NCBI GenBank assembly: GCA_007130675.1
Contig: SLSB01000546.1
Location: 1 to 5,510 of the forward strand
Source of the DNA: Candidatus Hydrogenedentota bacterium
Lineage (GTDB): Bacteria; Hydrogenedentota; Hydrogenedentia; Hydrogenedentales; SLHB01
Direction of reading: 5' to 3'
DNA: 5,510 bases
Below are positions 1-5,510 of the stretch, one piece after another. The notes beneath the pieces are model-generated. The model did not search any database. It saw nothing but the letters and a program-made list of their open reading frames with translations, and was not told where the DNA came from. How positions within the stretch are numbered: the stretch's first letter is position 1; each line of letters begins with the position of its first letter. The position numbers and the translations under genes are program-made.

Positions 1-2
1 AC

Positions 3-611
3 TTTGACGAAGCGGGGCGGTTTCTGTTCGCGGCCGACCTCGGTATCGACAAGATCATGATCTACCGGTTTGATGCTTCGGGCGGCACGCTCGAGGCGAA
101 CGAGCCGCACGCCGACCTTGCCCCGGGCGCCGGGCCGCGCCACTTCGCGTTTCACCCCTCGGGCGATTATGCCTATGCGATTAACGAGTTGGACAACACG
201 GTCACGGCGTTCGCCTACGACGCCGCCACAGGGAGGCTCGACACCATCCATACCGTGCCGACGCTTCCCGAGGATTTCACCGAAGACAACACCACCGCGG
301 AAGTCCGCGTCCATCCATCCGGGCGTTTCGTGTATGGCTCGAACCGCGGACACGACAGCATCGCGGTGTTTGGGGTGGACCCCGAGACCGGCCGGCTCGA
401 GCCGCGCGGCTGGACCTCGACGCAAGGCAACACGCCCCGCAATTTCAACCTCGACCCCACGGGCGGCTTTTTGATTGCGGCCAATCAACAGACGGACACG
501 CTCGTGGTGTTCCGCGTCGACCCGGAAGCGGGCACGCTCGAACCCACAGGCCAGATCGTCGATGTGCCCACACCCGTCTGCGTGGCGTTTGCCGCGCCGC
601 CTCAAGAGTAG
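3..611 (+). CDS. 6-phosphogluconolactonase-family beta-propeller (5' partial)
   Basis: This is the C-terminal 202 residues of a lactonase-family seven-bladed beta-propeller protein (PF10282 type). Characterised members hydrolyse 6-phosphogluconolactone in the pentose phosphate pathway. The frame is open to the left edge (it begins Phe-Asp-Glu-Ala-Gly-Arg at base 3), so the internal ATG at 57 is not the start. Full-length members are about 330-390 residues, so roughly 130-190 are missing. About four blade repeats are visible, each with a His/Asp-Pro-Ser/Thr-Gly turn, an aromatic strand, an Asn, then Val-x-x-Phe-x-x-Asp and Gly-x-Leu-Glu. They centre near residues 2-30, 44-80, 100-137 and 143-182 (numbered from base 3). 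The family signature Tyr-Gly-Ser-Asn-Arg-Gly-His lies at 111-117, and the usual Pro-Thr-Pro-Val-Cys-Val ending is at 189-194. The gene stops at TAG 609-611, followed 18 bases later by a stem-loop. The fold and family are clear. The substrate is not, because many paralogues of this family have unknown lactone substrates. No signal peptide can be judged because the N-terminus is absent. Confidence 0.92.
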   Translation, partial: FDEAGRFLFAADLGIDKIMIYRFDASGGTLEANEPHADLAPGAGPRHFAFHPSGDYAYAINELDNTVTAFAYDAATGRLDTIHTVPTLPEDFTEDNTTAEVRVHPSGRFVYGSNRGHDSIAVFGVDPETGRLEPRGWTSTQGNTPRNFNLDPTGGFLIAANQQTDTLVVFRVDPEAGTLEPTGQIVDVPTPVCVAFAAPPQE

Positions 612-629
612 AACACATACTCCGTGCCC

Positions 630-658
630 CGTCCGCCCGGGATGTGTCCGGGCGGACG
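630..658 (+). terminator. Stem-loop after the lactonase gene, possible terminator
   Basis: Bases 630-640 (CGTCCGCCCGG) and 648-658 (CCGGGCGGACG) form a perfect 11-bp, GC-rich inverted repeat with a 7-base loop. One more G-U pair (641 with 647) can close the loop to five bases. It starts 18 bases after the lactonase stop codon, the usual place for an intrinsic terminator. There is no T-run after either arm, so it is not a canonical rho-independent terminator. It may be a T-less terminator, an mRNA 3'-end stabiliser, or a copy of a dispersed repeat. The structure is seen directly; its role is inferred. Confidence 0.5.
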
Positions 659-740
659 TGAGGATAGCGGCTGACGCCCAGTCGAGGAAATCGAGTAGCA
701 AAGACAACGCACCAGACAGCCCCGGCGAATAACCCGATCG

Positions 741-780
741 CTTGAAGGGACCGAAAGGACCTCAAGGACAAAAGGGGCAC
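741..780. repeat. Short degenerate AAGGAC-type tandem repeat
   Basis: Four AAGG cores occur at 745, 755, 764 and 772, spaced 10, 9 and 8 bases. Two extend to the full AAGGAC (755-760, 764-769) and one reads AAGGGA (745-750). The tract lies in the gap between the lactonase and PepSY genes. It has no coding potential and no clear promoter. CTTGAAGG (741-748) and CCTCAAG (760-766) could also pair into a weak hairpin with one bulged base. Too short to assign a function. Confidence 0.35.
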
Positions 781-840
781 GGTCGTGCGCTGATGCCATA
801 AATCTCCAGAGCAAAAGACGCAAAGTCATGGTATTGGGAG

Positions 841-846
841 AAAGGA
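841..846 (+). promoter_or_regulatory. Ribosome binding site of the PepSY-type gene
   Basis: AAAGGA ends seven bases before ATG 854 and is preceded by a second purine-rich GGGAG (836-840). It fits a Shine-Dalgarno site at normal spacing and fixes the start of the downstream gene at 854. Confidence 0.65.
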
Positions 847-853
847 AACAAGA

Positions 854-1420
854 ATGCTTCAGAAAACCGTAAACCTTTTCGTCAGTATCCACCTGATTGC
901 CTCGTGTTTCTTTCTGCCTGCCGCGATTATCTTTCTTGTGACGGGAGCGCTCTACACGGTGGATATCAAAGGCAGCTATGAGACTGAGACGTACCCGCTG
1001 CCGCTCGATGCGCCCCTCGAACCCGATCTGGATGCCTGCCGCGCGATGACCGAGGCGTTTCTCGAAGCCGAGGGGATTGCGCCGCCCAGCGGCGGCGATC
1101 GCATCCGGCGCTTCGGCACGTCGTTCGCTTACGAATGGCATGGCAGCAACCGCGACGTGCTTCTGTCGCCAACGGACGACCCGTCTGAAGCCGTCATCGA
1201 GGTGAAGGACACGACGTTCTACCGGCGGATGGTGCAGCTTCATAAAGCCAAAGGCGGCGCGATCTTCAAAGGATATGCCGTCGTGTTCTCTGTTGCTCTT
1301 GTGTTGATACTGGTGACCGGCTACATCGTGGCCTGGACCCGGCAGCCCTTGCGAATGCAGACGGTGCTATCGACGGTGCTGGGCCTCATCGTCTTCATTC
1401 TGGTCGTGTTGCTAAGCTGA
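854..1420 (+). CDS. Compact PepSY-type protein with three membrane helices
   Basis: A 188-residue integral membrane protein resembling small PepSY / PepSY-associated TM-helix proteins. Residues 12-36 form a first hydrophobic helix that opens with Ile-His-Leu and runs through Phe-Phe-Leu-Pro to Val-Thr-Gly-Ala-Leu-Tyr, a pattern typical of PepSY-TM N-termini. Residues about 45-125 are a polar extracytoplasmic domain with the alpha/beta composition of one PepSY unit. A Leu-His-Lys motif (129-131) and Lys-Gly-Gly precede helix 2 (about 137-160). Helix 3 is about 168-187, and Arg163/Arg167 lie in the short loop between. Larger PepSY-TM proteins carry four helices and two PepSY units and are often linked to iron-siderophore reduction or protease inhibition. 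This is a half-size version and its role is unknown. ATG 854 is supported by AAAGGA seven bases upstream. The gene stands 242 bases from the lactonase and converges on the next gene; no Fur-like operator was recognised. Confidence 0.72.
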   Translation: MLQKTVNLFVSIHLIASCFFLPAAIIFLVTGALYTVDIKGSYETETYPLPLDAPLEPDLDACRAMTEAFLEAEGIAPPSGGDRIRRFGTSFAYEWHGSNRDVLLSPTDDPSEAVIEVKDTTFYRRMVQLHKAKGGAIFKGYAVVFSVALVLILVTGYIVAWTRQPLRMQTVLSTVLGLIVFILVVLLS

Positions 1421-1467
1421 GCCGGTCGAATGCGCGTCCGCACGAAGTGCGCGGCGAGAGCCTGCCC

Positions 1468-2202
1468 TCATACTTGCGCGGCTTGCACCGCTGCGTGCCA
1501 GTTTGCGAGACCAATGCGCATATCGGGCACGGGATTCTCGGGGCTCTCTTCGTATTCCATCACGATCGGGCCAGTGAAGTTGATATCGAGCAGTGCCCTG
1601 GCGACCGCGACAAGGTCCATATCTCCCTCGCCGAGAATCTGTTCGTCGCCGCCGATCGTCCAGTCTTTGAGATGCACCGAGACGACGCGGTCTCCCAGGC
1701 GCTCGATGACCTCGTGGGGGTGTTCGTTCGAGCGTAGATAGTGACCGGTATCGACGCACGCGCCGATAAACGGGTGCCGCCCATTGACCGCATCGAGCGT
1801 GTCGGCCGCTTTGTCATAGCGCGCCCCCGGCCCGTGGTTGTGAATCGCGATCTGGATCTGGAACTCCTCGACCAGTCTATCGAGATCGTCAAAGGCCTCG
1901 GGGGTTGGGTCGGCTGTCAACACACGTACGCCGAGGGCTTGCCCGAACGCGAACTTTTTGCGGTTGGCCGCGGCATCTTCCGAGAATCCCTCGACGCCGA
2001 AACAAGGCGCCAGCACCTTGTGGGCGGCCAGCATTTCCTTGATGGAGGCGAAGCCGGGGTCTTCGGCATCCGGCGGGAAATGCACCGCGCAAAACTCCAT
2101 CGTGTCGGCGCCGAGCTGTTTCAAACACTCGATGGCCCCGGCTGTGTCGAATTTCCGAAAGCTGTAGCTTTGTGCGCCTACGGGAAATCGTTGGGTTGTC
2201 AT
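1468..2202 (-). CDS. Sugar phosphate isomerase/epimerase, xylose-isomerase-like TIM barrel
   Basis: A 244-residue soluble protein of the AP-endonuclease-2 / xylose-isomerase-like (beta/alpha)8 family (PF01261). The family includes hydroxypyruvate isomerase, sugar epimerases, inosose dehydratase and endonuclease IV. Visible hallmarks, in order: the N-terminal strand Val-Gly-Ala-Gln-Ser-Tyr-Ser-Phe (8-15), Met-Glu-Phe (35-37) with Glu36 as probable metal ligand, Ile-His-Asn-His-Gly (120-124), Val-Asp-Thr-Gly-His (150-154), Val-His-Leu-Lys-Asp (176-180) and Met-Glu-Tyr-Glu (215-218) with Glu216. These suit a divalent-metal sugar isomerase rather than a nuclease. It is slightly shorter than the usual 260-290 residues but appears complete. 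No signal peptide or membrane helix is present, so it should act in the cytoplasm. ATG 2202 has a strong AAGGAG (2218-2213 on this strand) ten bases upstream. The substrate cannot be named from sequence, and the neighbours do not form a pathway with it. Confidence 0.93.
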   Translation of the reverse strand: MTTQRFPVGAQSYSFRKFDTAGAIECLKQLGADTMEFCAVHFPPDAEDPGFASIKEMLAAHKVLAPCFGVEGFSEDAAANRKKFAFGQALGVRVLTADPTPEAFDDLDRLVEEFQIQIAIHNHGPGARYDKAADTLDAVNGRHPFIGACVDTGHYLRSNEHPHEVIERLGDRVVSVHLKDWTIGGDEQILGEGDMDLVAVARALLDINFTGPIVMEYEESPENPVPDMRIGLANWHAAVQAAQV

Positions 2203-2391
2203 GATCTTCGTTCTCCTTCCCGGTCCCCAGTTACAGAGATGTTGTTCGCGGAGTCACTGCCACATCGCGTTCGTGAATGATGTTCCAGGGCGACAGCAAA
2301 TTCAAGCCCCTTGCTTGAAAAACGTGTCAGGCCCTTGAAAGAATTGAAAGCAAGTAAGTCACGTTTCCGCACGAAGCCTCTATGTGCGGTC
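2203..2391. promoter_or_regulatory. Divergent intergenic region between isomerase and GT-C-like gene
   Basis: This gap must carry the promoters of both divergent genes. An inverted repeat TTCAAG (2301-2306) / CTTGAA (2314-2319) has a 7-base spacer, and CTTGAAA recurs exactly 20 bases on (2314-2320 and 2334-2340), two helical turns apart. Either could be a regulator site, but both are short. On the minus strand TTGAAT (2305-2300) and CATCAT (2282-2277) are 17 bases apart and form a weak sigma70-like promoter candidate (four of six matches each) for the isomerase. No convincing promoter was found for the GT-C-like gene. The region has no terminator-like hairpin and no coding ORF. Confidence 0.35.
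2213..2218 (-). promoter_or_regulatory. Ribosome binding site of the isomerase gene
   Basis: On the minus strand this reads AAGGAG, ten bases before ATG 2202. It is a near-consensus Shine-Dalgarno site and settles the isomerase start. It also shows that this genome uses SD-led initiation, which matters for choosing the start of the divergent gene. Confidence 0.75.
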
Positions 2392-2398
2392 AGGGGGG
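2392..2398 (+). promoter_or_regulatory. Possible ribosome binding site favouring TTG 2405
   Basis: AGGGGGG lies six bases before an in-frame TTG at 2405 and can pair with the anti-SD sequence through G-U wobbles. The upstream in-frame GTG at 2384 has only a pyrimidine-rich stretch before it. The neighbouring genes have clear SD sites, which favours 2405, though rare-start use keeps this tentative. Confidence 0.4.
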
Positions 2399-2404
2399 TA
2401 TCTC

Positions 2405-3835
2405 TTGGGCAAAAGCGCTGCCGTATCCGAAGCGGCCGGATCAATTGTGCCGGCTGGTCTGGGCACGGCGGGTATTGCCGGCTGCTGGCTCGTGGCAGCC
2501 GTCCCGGCCGTGGTGCTGATATGGACTGCGCGCCGCTATGGCCTTGACTTCCCCTGGGCCGAGGACTGGCCCTTCTGCGAAATCGTTCTTGCGCCCATGT
2601 TTGAAGACAGGCTGACGTGGCGCGAACTCTGCACTCCTCTCCATGGCTATGCCAAACTCTCGACGTGGGCGCTCCGCGCACCGCTGGCCGCGTTGACCCG
2701 GTGGAATCACGGATACGAAGTGGCAGTGAATGTGCTGTTCGGTTTGGGAATCCTTGGCGCCTTTCTCGAGACGTTCAGGCAATCCACGCGCATTGCCCGG
2801 CGCGCCTTCCCGCATGTGCTGGTTCCGCTTTTCGCATTCAATCTGCTGGGGTTGGACAAGTCGGTGCTCTGGTTCTGGGGCGACGGCATGACCTATACGC
2901 TGGCGGTATGCGCCTCGACAGCGGGCATTGCGTCCCTTGCGGTCCTCGAGCCTTCGTGGCGGCGTATTGCGTTCGCCGCGTCAATGGGCGCCATATCGGT
3001 ATTTGCGTTTGCCTCGGGGCTGCTCTACCTGGCCACGGCGGCGCTTGTGCTGTGCGCCTCGGCGGGTCCGCCTCGGCGGCGGCGCGCCTTGGCGATCTGG
3101 GGCGCCTGGTCGGTAATCCTGGCGGTGCTGTACCTGGCCATCACACGCGACGAGGCCGGCGGAACAGCCGAGCCCCCAGCCATGGCAGAACGGTTGTGGG
3201 TGGCTCTGCGCTTCGTGCCGGTGTACCTGGGCGCGGGGCTCACCAAGTTTCATCTCCCCGCCGCGCAGTGGCTGGGCATTGCGGGGTTGCTTCTTGGGGG
3301 AATCGTGCTCTGGCGGACGTTTAGCGCGCGTACAGTTCCCGCCGCTGCCGTCATGCCCTTCGTGAGCTTCATGCTCTTCGCCTTTCTGGCAGGGGCGGGC
3401 GCGGGTTTGGTTCGGTACCGGCCCATCGAGACGCTCTATACGTTCGAACACGACGGGCTGCTGCGTGGCGCTATCGAGCGGTACCCCTTTTTCTCGCAGT
3501 TCTACTGGGCCGGTCTCGTGGGCGTGTTGTGGCTTCGTCTTCCCGCGCGCGACACCACGCTCGAGGGCCGCTGGGGACGCGCCGCTCTCGTGCGAAGCGT
3601 TGTTTTCGGCTTTGCGGGCCTGCTGCTCCTCCTGAGTCTGGCAAGCTCACGCACGGGCTTCTACGAGGCACAGGAGCGATACGAATTCTACAGCGCGTAT
3701 GCCCTGCGCGTGGTCGAGGAAGACCTCGATGCGCTGCCGGATCGGCTTCAGTGGCCCTACGGCAACGAACGCCGTGACGCACTGGCGACCATGCGCGCAC
3801 ACAAGCTTTCCATCTTCCGGGCCGCGCCGGAATGA
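2405..3835 (+). CDS. Multi-pass membrane protein, GT-C glycosyltransferase-like
   Basis: About 476 residues from TTG 2405 (483 from GTG 2384; a third in-frame candidate is GTG 2447). The frame is closed upstream by TGA 2345-2347. It carries about ten membrane helices; clear ones are near 21-42, 106-122, 135-150, 162-181, 188-218 (long, perhaps two), 229-246, 289-303, 313-335, 358-377 and 393-413. A basic loop (four Arg after Pro-Pro, 224-227) should be cytoplasmic. The first outer loop has Ala-Glu-Asp-Trp (52-55) followed by Leu-Thr-Trp-Arg-Glu-Leu and Leu-His-Gly. Acidic residues in the first outer loop are typical of GT-C enzymes, which use polyprenyl-phosphate sugars, and this layout recalls uncharacterised GT-C-like proteins with an Asp-Asp-Trp motif. 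Glu-Arg-Tyr (358-360) before a late helix and the soluble C-terminal tail (414-476) also fit that group. No signature proves transferase activity, so the function is inferred. The gene converges on the sulfatase-family gene with an 18-base gap. Confidence 0.75.
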   Translation: MGKSAAVSEAAGSIVPAGLGTAGIAGCWLVAAVPAVVLIWTARRYGLDFPWAEDWPFCEIVLAPMFEDRLTWRELCTPLHGYAKLSTWALRAPLAALTRWNHGYEVAVNVLFGLGILGAFLETFRQSTRIARRAFPHVLVPLFAFNLLGLDKSVLWFWGDGMTYTLAVCASTAGIASLAVLEPSWRRIAFAASMGAISVFAFASGLLYLATAALVLCASAGPPRRRRALAIWGAWSVILAVLYLAITRDEAGGTAEPPAMAERLWVALRFVPVYLGAGLTKFHLPAAQWLGIAGLLLGGIVLWRTFSARTVPAAAVMPFVSFMLFAFLAGAGAGLVRYRPIETLYTFEHDGLLRGAIERYPFFSQFYWAGLVGVLWLRLPARDTTLEGRWGRAALVRSVVFGFAGLLLLLSLASSRTGFYEAQERYEFYSAYALRVVEEDLDALPDRLQWPYGNERRDALATMRAHKLSIFRAAPE

Positions 3836-3853
3836 ACCTGATTCAATCGAAGA

Positions 3854-3863
3854 CTACATGTAG
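3854..3863. repeat. 10-bp perfect palindrome over the sulfatase-family stop codon
   Basis: CTACATGTAG is self-complementary and includes the TAG stop (3856-3854 on the minus strand) of the sulfatase-family gene. It lies 18 bases beyond the stop of the convergent GT-C-like gene. It has no loop, so it cannot form a useful hairpin in RNA, and it is probably a chance result of a Met-stop ending. Confidence 0.3.
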
Positions 3864-5510
3864 CCGATCGCACGCAGTTGTTCGTTGAACTGGTCGGCGG
3901 CGGCGTCATCTTCCACCGTTGGGGGAATGGGGGCTTCAGCGGCGTGCTGTTGCAGCTCTTGCAGGAGCGGCTCGATGGTCTCTGCATCGGCGGCGAGGTT
4001 GTGGGTTTCCAGGGGGTCGGCGTCAAGATCGTACAGCTCGATACGCGCCTCGAAGGGCCACTCGATTATCTTGTCGAAACCGCGAATCAAGGAACGCTGC
4101 TGAGGAATTTCAGCAAACGGCAGGGTGCCTTGCACGAAGCCGGAACCGGCCGCCTCGGGCTCCTCGCCGCCGTTCAACCACAGTGAAAAATCACGCCCCT
4201 GCCACGGTTCGGGGATCGGGCAGTCCGCCAACCCGAGCAGGGTGGGCGCCAGATCATAGCCGATTACGAGCTGGTCCTGCCGGCCCCGAAGCGCCATGTC
4301 CGGAGCGGTGAGGATGAGCGGCACGTGAATGCCGGCTTCATACAGCGTGACGCCATGCCCCCAGCAGCCGTGTTCCCAGAACTCTTCGCCGTGATCCGAG
4401 GTGAAGCAAAAGACGGACGAGTCGAACAGCCCGAGGGCGTCCATCAGGCGGCTTAATTCGTCAACAGCCGCATCAACATAGCGCACCTCGGCATTGTAGA
4501 GCGCTCGCAGGCGCGCCTGCTTCTCGGGGGTCATTTCTTCGAAGAAGCGCTCTCCGACAGGCATCGGCGGCCAGGTCTCCCTGGTCAGGCGGCTCATTTG
4601 GCGGGCAAGCTCGGGGTCGTCGCAGAATGCCGGCGGCGGGGTATAGGGTGCATGGCAATCGCCAAAATGCACCCAGAGAAAGAAGGGCTTGGAAGAGAGG
4701 CTTTGCCAGCGCATGTAGGATTTCGCGAGCAGCGTCAGGCGCGCCGTTGTGTCGATGGGCGGTACGGGAGGCTCGTAGCCCACCCACCGGAGGAAATGAA
4801 GCACTACGGGCGTGTGCGGAAACAGCCCCGACCGGTCTTCGGCGAGAAAGTCGAACAAGTGTGCGGTTTCAAACCCGTCGGTGGTGCTGCGCAGGATTCC
4901 GAGGAGCGTATTGGCCTTGAACGCCGCGGTGTGGTAACCGGCTTGCTGCAAGGTCTCGGCGAGCGTCGCATGATCTGGCAGAGACGCGTATCGAATGGCC
5001 TGCGGCAACGAGGGCCCGTCATCCAGACTCGTTGTTTCCGTTAGCGCGGCGGCATACTGGCTGCTCATCATCGCGACAAACGACGGAACGGTCCATGGCG
5101 CGGCGCTGTAACTCCTCGAGAACCACACGCCACGCTCGCCCAGCGCAGCCAGCGCGGGCGTCTGTCCGTTCGGGTTGTCCAGCTCGCACGCATCGGCCCG
5201 CAGGGTCTCGGCGGTGAGCAGCACGATGTTGGTGCGGGAGGATGTTGTCTGTGCGGCCCACCACGTCCAGACCGGCGCCGCGGCGAGGGGAGCGGCAAGC
5301 CATACCGCAAAAAGAAACGTGAGACCGGAACGCCGCCACCGCAGTCTTGTGACTGCCGTGGCCACCAGCAGGATGGCCAGGGGCAACAGCCATGCCAGCA
5401 GCGCGGCATGGGCCGCGATGCGGCGGTTGGGCAACGCAATGAGCAGTGTCGCTACCTCGAGATGCGCCACGAGCGTTACGGCGCTCGCGGCGATCAGCAG
5501 GATGGCCGAG
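3854..5510 (-). CDS. Membrane-anchored sulfatase / alkaline phosphatase superfamily enzyme (5' partial)
   Basis: 551 residues are visible. The frame is open to the right edge and encodes a hydrophobic stretch (Ala-Ile-Leu-Leu-Ile-Ala-Ala) there. The in-frame GTG at 5470 has no SD and sits inside membrane sequence, so the start lies beyond the window. Numbering from GTG 5470, further helices are at about 21-43 and 50-72, split by a basic loop (Arg-Leu-Arg-Trp-Arg-Arg, 42-47) that should be cytoplasmic. The catalytic domain (80-515) would then be extracytoplasmic. Family marks: Thr-Leu-Arg-Ala-Asp (89-93), Pro-Trp-Thr-Val-Pro-Ser (125-130), Cys-His-Ala-Pro-Tyr (272-276), Thr-Ser-Asp-His-Gly-Glu-Glu (357-363), His-Gly (367-368 and 372-373), the tail Leu-Tyr-Asp-Leu-x-x-Asp-Pro-x-Glu (479-488), and Leu-Arg-Ala-Ile-Gly-Tyr at the C-terminus. 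No Cys/Ser-x-Pro-x-Arg formylglycine motif is present: Thr127 holds that place and Glu88 replaces the usual Asp. It may therefore be a phosphotransferase or phosphohydrolase rather than a true sulfatase. Confidence 0.92.
   Translation of the reverse strand, partial: SAILLIAASAVTLVAHLEVATLLIALPNRRIAAHAALLAWLLPLAILLVATAVTRLRWRRSGLTFLFAVWLAAPLAAAPVWTWWAAQTTSSRTNIVLLTAETLRADACELDNPNGQTPALAALGERGVWFSRSYSAAPWTVPSFVAMMSSQYAAALTETTSLDDGPSLPQAIRYASLPDHATLAETLQQAGYHTAAFKANTLLGILRSTTDGFETAHLFDFLAEDRSGLFPHTPVVLHFLRWVGYEPPVPPIDTTARLTLLAKSYMRWQSLSSKPFFLWVHFGDCHAPYTPPPAFCDDPELARQMSRLTRETWPPMPVGERFFEEMTPEKQARLRALYNAEVRYVDAAVDELSRLMDALGLFDSSVFCFTSDHGEEFWEHGCWGHGVTLYEAGIHVPLILTAPDMALRGRQDQLVIGYDLAPTLLGLADCPIPEPWQGRDFSLWLNGGEEPEAAGSGFVQGTLPFAEIPQQRSLIRGFDKIIEWPFEARIELYDLDADPLETHNLAADAETIEPLLQELQQHAAEAPIPPTVEDDAAADQFNEQLRAIGYM

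Noticed and set aside
57..59. ATG as the start of the lactonase gene
   Set aside because: Codons before it encode an intact blade segment (Gly-Arg-Phe-Leu-Phe-Ala-Ala-Asp), so it is an internal Met of a truncated gene.
602..1243. 213-codon open frame on the minus strand
   Set aside because: It is antisense to the PepSY gene and its upstream gap. The translation is rich in Arg/His with no recognisable domain or SD, while the plus strand encodes a coherent membrane protein.
1421..1467. Bidirectional terminator between the PepSY and isomerase genes
   Set aside because: Only a 5-bp stem with a 3-base loop (1439-1451) is present and there is no T-run, too weak to annotate.
1741..2280. 179-codon open frame on the plus strand
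   Set aside because: It lies antisense inside the isomerase gene, which has all the expected family motifs and an SD. The long opposite frame is a by-product of GC-rich codon bias.
2617..3324. 235-codon plus-strand frame overlapping the GT-C-like gene
   Set aside because: It is a frame-shifted shadow with low-complexity Gly/Arg/Ala content. The other frame has regular hydrophobic helices.
5468..5470. GTG as the start of the sulfatase-family gene
   Set aside because: The frame continues without a stop to the window edge, encodes more hydrophobic sequence, and no SD precedes this GTG. The gene is better described as 5' partial.
1..5510. CRISPR array, tRNA, transposase, defence or toxin-antitoxin system
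   Set aside because: No regularly spaced repeats, cloverleaf sequence, transposase-like frame or small gene pair was found. The five genes account for nearly all of the window.

Overview
The window is GC-rich bacterial chromosomal DNA with five protein-coding genes. There are no RNA genes, insertion sequences, CRISPR arrays or plasmid functions. The mix of a lactonase-type beta-propeller, a xylose-isomerase-like TIM-barrel enzyme, a PepSY-type membrane protein, a large GT-C-like membrane protein and a membrane-anchored sulfatase-family enzyme fits an environmental heterotroph of the Planctomycetota / Lentisphaerota / Hydrogenedentota kind. That placement is a stylistic inference only, because no marker gene is present.

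Layout: (1) positions 3-611, + strand: C-terminal two thirds or so of a 6-phosphogluconolactonase-family beta-propeller, cut by the left edge. (2) 612-853: a 242-base gap with a perfect 11-bp stem-loop just after the lactonase gene and a small AAGGAC-type repeat. (3) 854-1420, +: a compact 188-residue PepSY-type protein with three membrane helices. (4) 1468-2202, -: a sugar phosphate isomerase/epimerase of the AP-endonuclease-2 / xylose-isomerase-like TIM-barrel family, convergent with the PepSY gene. (5) 2203-2404: divergent intergenic region. (6) about 2405-3835, +: a multi-pass membrane protein with GT-C glycosyltransferase-like features and a start that must be chosen between GTG 2384 and TTG 2405. 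(7) 3854-5510, -: a membrane-anchored sulfatase / alkaline-phosphatase-superfamily enzyme whose 5' end lies beyond the right edge. It converges on the GT-C-like gene across only 18 bases.

Strands run + + - + -, so no pair beyond the first two could share an operon, and those two are 242 bases apart. The genes look like single transcription units. The lactonase and the TIM-barrel enzyme belong to sugar metabolism. The GT-C-like protein and the membrane-anchored hydrolase/transferase would both work at the outer face of the cytoplasmic membrane and may act on envelope glycans, but no functional link is proven.

Nothing here looks like a defence or mobile system. The most interesting point is that the sulfatase-family protein lacks the formylglycine Cys/Ser. 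It instead shows a Glu/Thr/Asp/His set at the metal and nucleophile positions, which resembles the LtaS/EptA phosphotransferases more than classical sulfatases.
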